Assembly: GCA_045590935.1 (NCBI GenBank)
Contig: JAZNSA010000044.1
Coordinates: 1 to 9,633, forward strand
Length of the DNA: 9,633 bases
Origin: CAKSHP01 sp045590935
Lineage (GTDB): Bacteria; Bacillota; Clostridia; UBA1381; UMGS1253
Direction: 5' to 3'
Of this stretch, positions 6,374 to 9,633 are shown piece after piece. How positions within the stretch are numbered: position 1 is the stretch's first letter; the number at the start of each line of letters is the position of its first letter. The position numbers and the translations under genes are program-made. The notes under the pieces are model-generated. The model searched no databases, had not been told where the DNA came from, and worked only from the letters and a program-made list of their open reading frames with translations.

Positions 6374-6394
6374 TCTTTCACCACCGTTCAAATT

Positions 6395-7465
6395 TTATTT
6401 TATATCATCAATCCCAAGTTGTCCGTCTATTTCACTATGCTTTGAATTTTCCCTGTTATACGGGATTTTCAAATGCTCATACGCAAGCGGCGTAAGAACT
6501 CTGCCCTTAGGCGTTCTGTTCAAAAATCCGAGCTGCAGAAGATAAGGCTCATAAACATCCTCAATAGTATTTGAATCCTCTCCGATAGATGCCGCCAAAG
6601 TGTCTAACCCTACAGGACCTCCCCCGAAATTGCGTATTATAGCCATAAGCATCCTTCTGTCGACCAAATCAAGTCCTAAATTATCTATATCCATCATCTT
6701 AAGAGCCTCGTCGGCAACGCTTTTTGTTATAACGCCGTCTGCCTTAACCTGAGCAAAATCCCTTACTCTTTTTAAAAGCCTGTTTGCAATTCTCGGCGTT
6801 CCCCTTGAACGGCGGGCAATTTCCTCCGCTCCGTCATCTTCAATATTTATTCCCAAAATATCTGACGAACGCTTAACTATTTTGCAAAGATCCTCTATTG
6901 TATACATTTCAAGCTTGCTTATTACTCCGAATCTATCACGAAGCGGCGCAGTTAAAAGACCTACTCTTGTTGTTGCTCCAATAAGCGTAAATTTCGGCAA
7001 ATCAATTCTTAATGACCTCGCCGACGGACCTTTTCCGATAATAATATCTAAGGCGTAATCCTCCATAGCGGGATACAAAACCTCTTCAACGCTTCGGCTG
7101 AGCCTATGTATTTCGTCGATAAAAAGAATATCATGCTGCGACAAATTCGTTAAAATAGCCGCCAAATCTCCCGCCTTTTCAATTGCAGGACCGCTTGTTA
7201 TTCTTATGCTCACGCCCATTTCGTTTGCAATAATTCCCGCAAGGGTTGTTTTTCCAAGCCCCGGTGGGCCGTAGAGCAAAACGTGGTCTAACGCTTCATT
7301 TCTTGAGCGAGCCGCTTCAATATATATTTCAAGGCTTGACTTAGCCTTTGTCTGCCCAACGTATTCTTTAAGACTTCTTGGGCGAAGTCCCGTTTCGATT
7401 TCTTCATCTTCAGAAACAAACCCGCCGGACATCAATCTTTCTTCCATATTATCATAAAGACTCAA
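6395..7465 (-). CDS. ruvB: Holliday junction branch-migration ATPase RuvB
   Basis: A 356-residue AAA+ motor that forms hexameric rings on DNA and, with RuvA, drives branch migration of Holliday junctions. Visible motifs are Walker A GPPGLGKTT (66-74), Walker B LFIDEIH (about 114-120), sensor GATTR (163-167), arginine finger in RDRFG (Arg178) and RGTPR (221-225). A C-terminal winged-helix region includes LGFLNRTPKGRVLTPLAYEHL. The start codon is TTG at 7463-7465 with AGGTGA six bases upstream, and that site overlaps the ruvA stop codon (TAGGTGA), which points to translational coupling. An ATG six codons in (7445-7447) is possible but has no comparable site. The C-terminal tail after the winged helix is slightly extended and charged. 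The amidase gene follows after 21 bp. Confidence 0.97.
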   Translation of the reverse strand: MSLYDNMEERLMSGGFVSEDEEIETGLRPRSLKEYVGQTKAKSSLEIYIEAARSRNEALDHVLLYGPPGLGKTTLAGIIANEMGVSIRITSGPAIEKAGDLAAILTNLSQHDILFIDEIHRLSRSVEEVLYPAMEDYALDIIIGKGPSARSLRIDLPKFTLIGATTRVGLLTAPLRDRFGVISKLEMYTIEDLCKIVKRSSDILGINIEDDGAEEIARRSRGTPRIANRLLKRVRDFAQVKADGVITKSVADEALKMMDIDNLGLDLVDRRMLMAIIRNFGGGPVGLDTLAASIGEDSNTIEDVYEPYLLQLGFLNRTPKGRVLTPLAYEHLKIPYNRENSKHSEIDGQLGIDDIK

Positions 7466-7475
7466 TTAATTTCAC

Positions 7476-8063
7476 CTACTTCATCAATTTTTTCAAAGCT
7501 TCTTTAATAATAAGCTCCAAATCCATACTGCAATCTATCGTTGAGAGAGCATTTCCCGCCTCTGTTTGATTGTAGCCAAGAGCGGCAAGCGCCTCAAGTG
7601 CTTCTGATATATGGCTCGATGCCGAAACAGGCGTAGAGGCAAATTCGCTTGGCAATATACTTGCATTTGAGAGCTTTTTTGAAAGCTCTAAAACAACTCT
7701 GTTCGCAACCTTATCTCCTATTCCCGATGCTTGCTTGATAAGAGCGGTATTTCCCGAAACGATTGCTAACGCTATTTGCTTGTATTCCGCAACAGACAAG
7801 ATACTAAGCGCCGCCTTAGGCCCGATTCCCGAAACACCCAAAAGCTTTTCAAAAAGTTGCTTTTCTTCTTCAAATCGAAATCCGTATAAATCAAACGCAT
7901 CCTCTCGTATATAACAATAAATCAAAAGCTTAACCTTTTCGCCAAGCTTTATTGCCTCAATATTTATTGCCGACGTATAAATTTTATATCCAACCTGAGC
8001 CGCCTCTAAAACAACAAAAGACTCGCCCTTTAAAACAACTTCACCAAAAATGTAATAATACAT
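7476..8063 (-). CDS. ruvA: Holliday junction binding protein RuvA
   Basis: A 195-residue protein that binds four-way DNA junctions as a tetramer and loads RuvB. The N-terminal OB-fold opens with MYYYIFGEVV. Two helix-hairpin-helix motifs follow: LLGVSGIGPKAALSI (about 74-88) and IKQASGIGDKVANRV (about 109-123). After an Ala/Ser-rich linker, the C-terminal RuvB-contacting domain covers about 150-195 (EALEALAALGYN). The ATG at 8063 has GGGGAGAAG just upstream. It heads the long minus-strand operon and has its own strong promoter in the 135-bp gap after ruvC. Length is typical. Confidence 0.97.
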   Translation of the reverse strand: MYYYIFGEVVLKGESFVVLEAAQVGYKIYTSAINIEAIKLGEKVKLLIYCYIREDAFDLYGFRFEEEKQLFEKLLGVSGIGPKAALSILSVAEYKQIALAIVSGNTALIKQASGIGDKVANRVVLELSKKLSNASILPSEFASTPVSASSHISEALEALAALGYNQTEAGNALSTIDCSMDLELIIKEALKKLMK

Positions 8064-8198
8064 AATCTTCTCCCCAAATTCAAGATAATTCGTACTTTAA
8101 AATCTAAAGCGAAACTCACCTACAATAATTATACTACATATCAGCCAAAAGGTCAATTTCATTTTAATGACAATTTCTCGAAATTTCTCAAAAATATT
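8064..8198. other. ruvC-ruvA intergenic region
   Basis: This 135-bp gap contains the ruvA promoter and its leader of about 57 nt. No strong ruvC terminator is visible: there is only a weak AT-rich bulged hairpin (TCATT / AATGA) just upstream of the -35 box. I see no LexA-type GAAC-N4-GTTC site here. Confidence 0.6.
8128..8156 (-). promoter_or_regulatory. Sigma-A promoter of the ruvA-ruvB-amidase-spoIID-queA-tgt operon
   Basis: On the minus strand TTGACC (8151-8156) and TATAAT (8128-8133) are separated by 17 bp, close to the ideal consensus. Transcription would begin near 8121. The next five genes follow with gaps of 10, 21, 21, 15 and 67 bp and no internal terminator, so this is likely the main promoter for all six. 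Confidence 0.9.
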
Positions 8199-8693
8199 CT
8201 ATTTTTCGCCAATCCTCGTATTCAAAGCGTAACTGTGGGCGTGGCAAATTGCAACGGCAAGCGCATCTGCAACGTCATCGGGCTTCGGAACGGCATTCAA
8301 GCCAAGCATTATTTTTACCATATTCTGCATTTGAGGCTTATCTGCTCTGCCGTAGCCCGTAAGCGCTTGTTTTATTTGAAGAGGGGTATATTCAAAGGTT
8401 TCAATGCCTTTTTTTGCCGCCGCAAGAACAATAACGCCTCTCGCATGAGCAACAGTTATTGCAGTTTTAACGTTTGTATTAAAAAACAATTCCTCAATTG
8501 CTACCGCATCAGGCTTGTATTTATCAATCAAATCGCAAATTCCGTCATACACTATAGAAAGCCTGCTGTCGAGGCTTGTATGCGCTTTTGTTGTTACGGC
8601 GCTGTAGTCTATTGTTTTAAACTTGTTTCCTATGTAGTCAACCACTCCATATCCTACAATTGCAATTCCTGGGTCAATTCCTAAAATTCTCAT
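8199..8693 (-). CDS. ruvC: Holliday junction resolvase RuvC
   Basis: A 164-residue dimeric endonuclease with an RNase H-like fold. It nicks two opposing strands of a Holliday junction bound by RuvAB and is magnesium-dependent. The four acidic active-site residues are visible: Asp7 in LGIDPG, Glu67 in AIEELFF, and Asp140 and Asp143 in PDDVADALAVAICH. The ATG at 8693 has AAAGGAAA upstream and gives the normal N terminus MRILGIDPG. The length is typical. It is divergent from argG and 135 bp from ruvA, with separate promoters for both ruvC and ruvA. Confidence 0.97.
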   Translation of the reverse strand: MRILGIDPGIAIVGYGVVDYIGNKFKTIDYSAVTTKAHTSLDSRLSIVYDGICDLIDKYKPDAVAIEELFFNTNVKTAITVAHARGVIVLAAAKKGIETFEYTPLQIKQALTGYGRADKPQMQNMVKIMLGLNAVPKPDDVADALAVAICHAHSYALNTRIGEK

Positions 8694-8734
8694 TTTTTCG
8701 TTTCCTTTCGCTAAATAGGCAATATTACTAAATA

Positions 8735-8764
8735 ACTATACAAATATTTTTTTAAATTTATCAA
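8735..8764 (-). promoter_or_regulatory. Sigma-A promoter of ruvC
   Basis: On the minus strand TTGATA (8759-8764) and TATAGT (8735-8740) are separated by 18 bp. The predicted leader before ruvC is about 35 nt. The region is very AT-rich, so chance matches are more likely than in the other promoters. Confidence 0.7.
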
Positions 8765-8783
8765 CACTTTTTTAAAAATACTA

Positions 8784-8812
8784 TTGATTTTTTAAAAATG
8801 CTGTAGTATAAT
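8784..8812 (+). promoter_or_regulatory. argG promoter P1 (distal)
   Basis: TTGATT (8784-8789) and TATAAT (8807-8812) are separated by 17 bp. Transcription would start near 8819 and give a leader of about 135 nt that contains both candidate ARG boxes. Its -10 region shares the 14-mer TGTAGTATAATTAT with the ruvA promoter. Confidence 0.75.
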
Positions 8813-8856
8813 TATAACATCAAAACTTAATTTTGTGCGGATTTTTAATTTTAAAC

Positions 8857-8870
8857 TGCATAAATATTCA
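8857..8870 (+). promoter_or_regulatory. Candidate ARG box 1 (ArgR/AhrC operator)
   Basis: TGCATAAATATTCA matches the arginine-repressor half-site pattern TGAATWWWWATTCA at 13 of 14 positions. It lies between the two argG promoters, 22 bp centre to centre from a second match, about two helical turns, as expected for ArgR hexamer operators. The AT-rich context makes this suggestive rather than proven. Confidence 0.55.
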
Positions 8871-8878
8871 AAAAAATA

Positions 8879-8892
8879 TGAATAATTATACG
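8879..8892 (+). promoter_or_regulatory. Candidate ARG box 2 (ArgR/AhrC operator)
   Basis: TGAATAATTATACG matches the same pattern at 12 of 14 positions, with a perfect left half. It ends two bases before the -35 box of the proximal argG promoter, so bound repressor could hinder polymerase there or block elongation from the distal promoter. Confidence 0.45.
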
Positions 8893-8894
8893 TT

Positions 8895-8923
8895 TTGGTT
8901 ATAGTTTAACTGCAACATATAAT
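8895..8923 (+). promoter_or_regulatory. argG promoter P2 (proximal)
   Basis: TTGGTT (8895-8900) and TATAAT (8918-8923) are separated by 17 bp. A start near 8930 would give a leader of about 24 nt with the ribosome site properly placed. The -35 box is weaker than that of P1. Confidence 0.6.
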
Positions 8924-8953
8924 TATTGTATCACATTTTAGGAGGAAATGCAA

Positions 8954-9633
8954 ATGTCTAAAGAAAAAGTTGTATTGGCTTATTCAGGTGGTCTTGATAC
9001 GTCAATAATTATTCCGTGGTTAAAAGAAAATTATGATTACGAGGTTATCGCAGTATGCGGCGACGTTGGTCAGGGAAAGGAAACGGAAGGTCTTGAGGAA
9101 AAAGCCTTGAAAACAGGCGCATCAAAGCTTTATATCGAAAATCTTCAAGAGGAATATGTAAACGATTTTATTTGGCCAACTCTAAAAGCGGGCGCAGTTT
9201 ATGAGGGAAAATATTTGCTTGGAACTTCCCATGCAAGACCTTGTATTGCAAAAAGAATAGTTGAAATCGCTGAGAAAGAGGGCGCAACGGCTATTTGTCA
9301 TGGTTGTACGGGTAAGGGAAATGACCAGGTTCGTTTTGAGCTTACAATAAAAGCCTTGGCTCCTCACCTTAAAATTATTGCTCCTTGGAGAATTTGGGAT
9401 ATCAAATCCCGTGAGGAAGAAATTGAATACGCTCAGGCAAGAGGAATAAGCATCCCTGTTACAAAAGAGGATAACTATTCTATGGATAGAAATATATGGC
9501 ACTTAAGCCACGAGGGTATGGATTTGGAGGATCCTGCAAACGAGCCTCAGTACGACAAGCTTTTAAAGCTTATGGTTTCTCCTGAAAAAGCCCCAGATAA
9601 GCCAACTTATGTTGAAATAGATTTTGAAAAGGG
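8954..9633 (+). CDS. argG: Argininosuccinate synthase (partial, runs off the window)
   Basis: Joins citrulline and aspartate with ATP to give argininosuccinate, the penultimate step of arginine synthesis, in the cytoplasm. About 226 codons of an expected 400 are present. The N terminus MSKEKVVLAYSGGLDTS carries the PP-loop ATP motif (SGGLDTS, residues 11-17). GTSHARPCIAKRIVE and HGCTGKGNDQVRFEL are signature substrate-binding segments of the family. Two in-frame ATGs lie near AGGAGG (8940-8945). The one at 8948 is only two bases from it; the one at 8954 has the normal eight-base spacing, so I use it. The frame is open to the window edge with no sign of damage. The gene is divergent from ruvC and preceded by candidate ARG boxes, fitting arginine-responsive control. 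argH often follows argG but would lie outside. Confidence 0.97.
   Translation, partial: MSKEKVVLAYSGGLDTSIIIPWLKENYDYEVIAVCGDVGQGKETEGLEEKALKTGASKLYIENLQEEYVNDFIWPTLKAGAVYEGKYLLGTSHARPCIAKRIVEIAEKEGATAICHGCTGKGNDQVRFELTIKALAPHLKIIAPWRIWDIKSREEEIEYAQARGISIPVTKEDNYSMDRNIWHLSHEGMDLEDPANEPQYDKLLKLMVSPEKAPDKPTYVEIDFEK

Larger units (their letters stand above)
8694..8953. other. Divergent ruvC-argG control region
   Basis: A very AT-rich stretch of 260 bp. It contains one minus-strand promoter for ruvC, two plus-strand promoter-like elements for argG, and two candidate ARG boxes. No small ORF with a ribosome site or RNA gene is evident. Confidence 0.7.

Noticed and set aside
8235..8684. Plus-strand open frame of 149 codons opposite ruvC
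   Set aside because: It lies entirely antisense to ruvC, which has all active-site residues. No ribosome site or family resemblance.
8801..8814. 14-mer TGTAGTATAATTAT shared with the ruvA promoter (about 8125-8138)
   Set aside because: It is mostly the -10 consensus in AT-rich DNA. A chance match is likely, and no shared regulation is implied.
9182..9502. Minus-strand open frame of 106 codons opposite argG
   Set aside because: Antisense shadow of the conserved argG coding region.

Overview
The window looks like chromosomal DNA from an AT-rich, probably spore-forming member of the Clostridia (Firmicutes). The case rests on gene order: ruvC-ruvA-ruvB, then a SpoIID-family gene, then queA-tgt is a familiar clostridial arrangement. 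Strong GGAGG or GGTGA ribosome sites, frequent TTG/GTG starts and consensus sigma-A promoters agree with this. No plasmid, phage, transposase or CRISPR signal is visible.

Layout. Positions 1-570 hold one intact tRNA-Pro(CGG) gene on the minus strand, followed by two terminator-like hairpins. Upstream of it lie two tandem copies of a roughly 200-bp unit, and each unit carries the 5' half of the same tRNA. A third half-tRNA lies at 533-571. A bidirectional terminator (605-632) separates this from ptsH (HPr), which has its own promoter. Upstream on the minus strand is a tightly spaced run from 8063 to 1066: ruvA, ruvB, a secreted cell-wall amidase, a SpoIID/LytB-family protein, queA and tgt. It is driven from a near-perfect promoter just before ruvA. 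ruvC lies upstream with its own promoter. The right end (from 8954) is the first 226 codons of argG on the plus strand, divergent from ruvC, with two promoter-like elements and two candidate arginine-repressor boxes.

How the genes fit together. RuvC, RuvA and RuvB form the Holliday junction branch-migration and resolution machine. QueA and Tgt act in queuosine modification of tRNA: Tgt inserts preQ1 at the wobble position and QueA builds epoxyqueuosine on it. The amidase and SpoIID-like protein are both predicted to be exported and to cut or assist in cutting peptidoglycan, a pairing that recalls LytB/LytC and SpoIID/SpoIIP. HPr is the PTS phosphocarrier and, in Firmicutes, a carbon-catabolite co-regulator. 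ArgG makes argininosuccinate in arginine synthesis.

Most of the window is conserved housekeeping DNA. The part not explained by standard annotation is the tRNA-half tandem repeat at 131-571. Its origin and any function are unknown from sequence alone.
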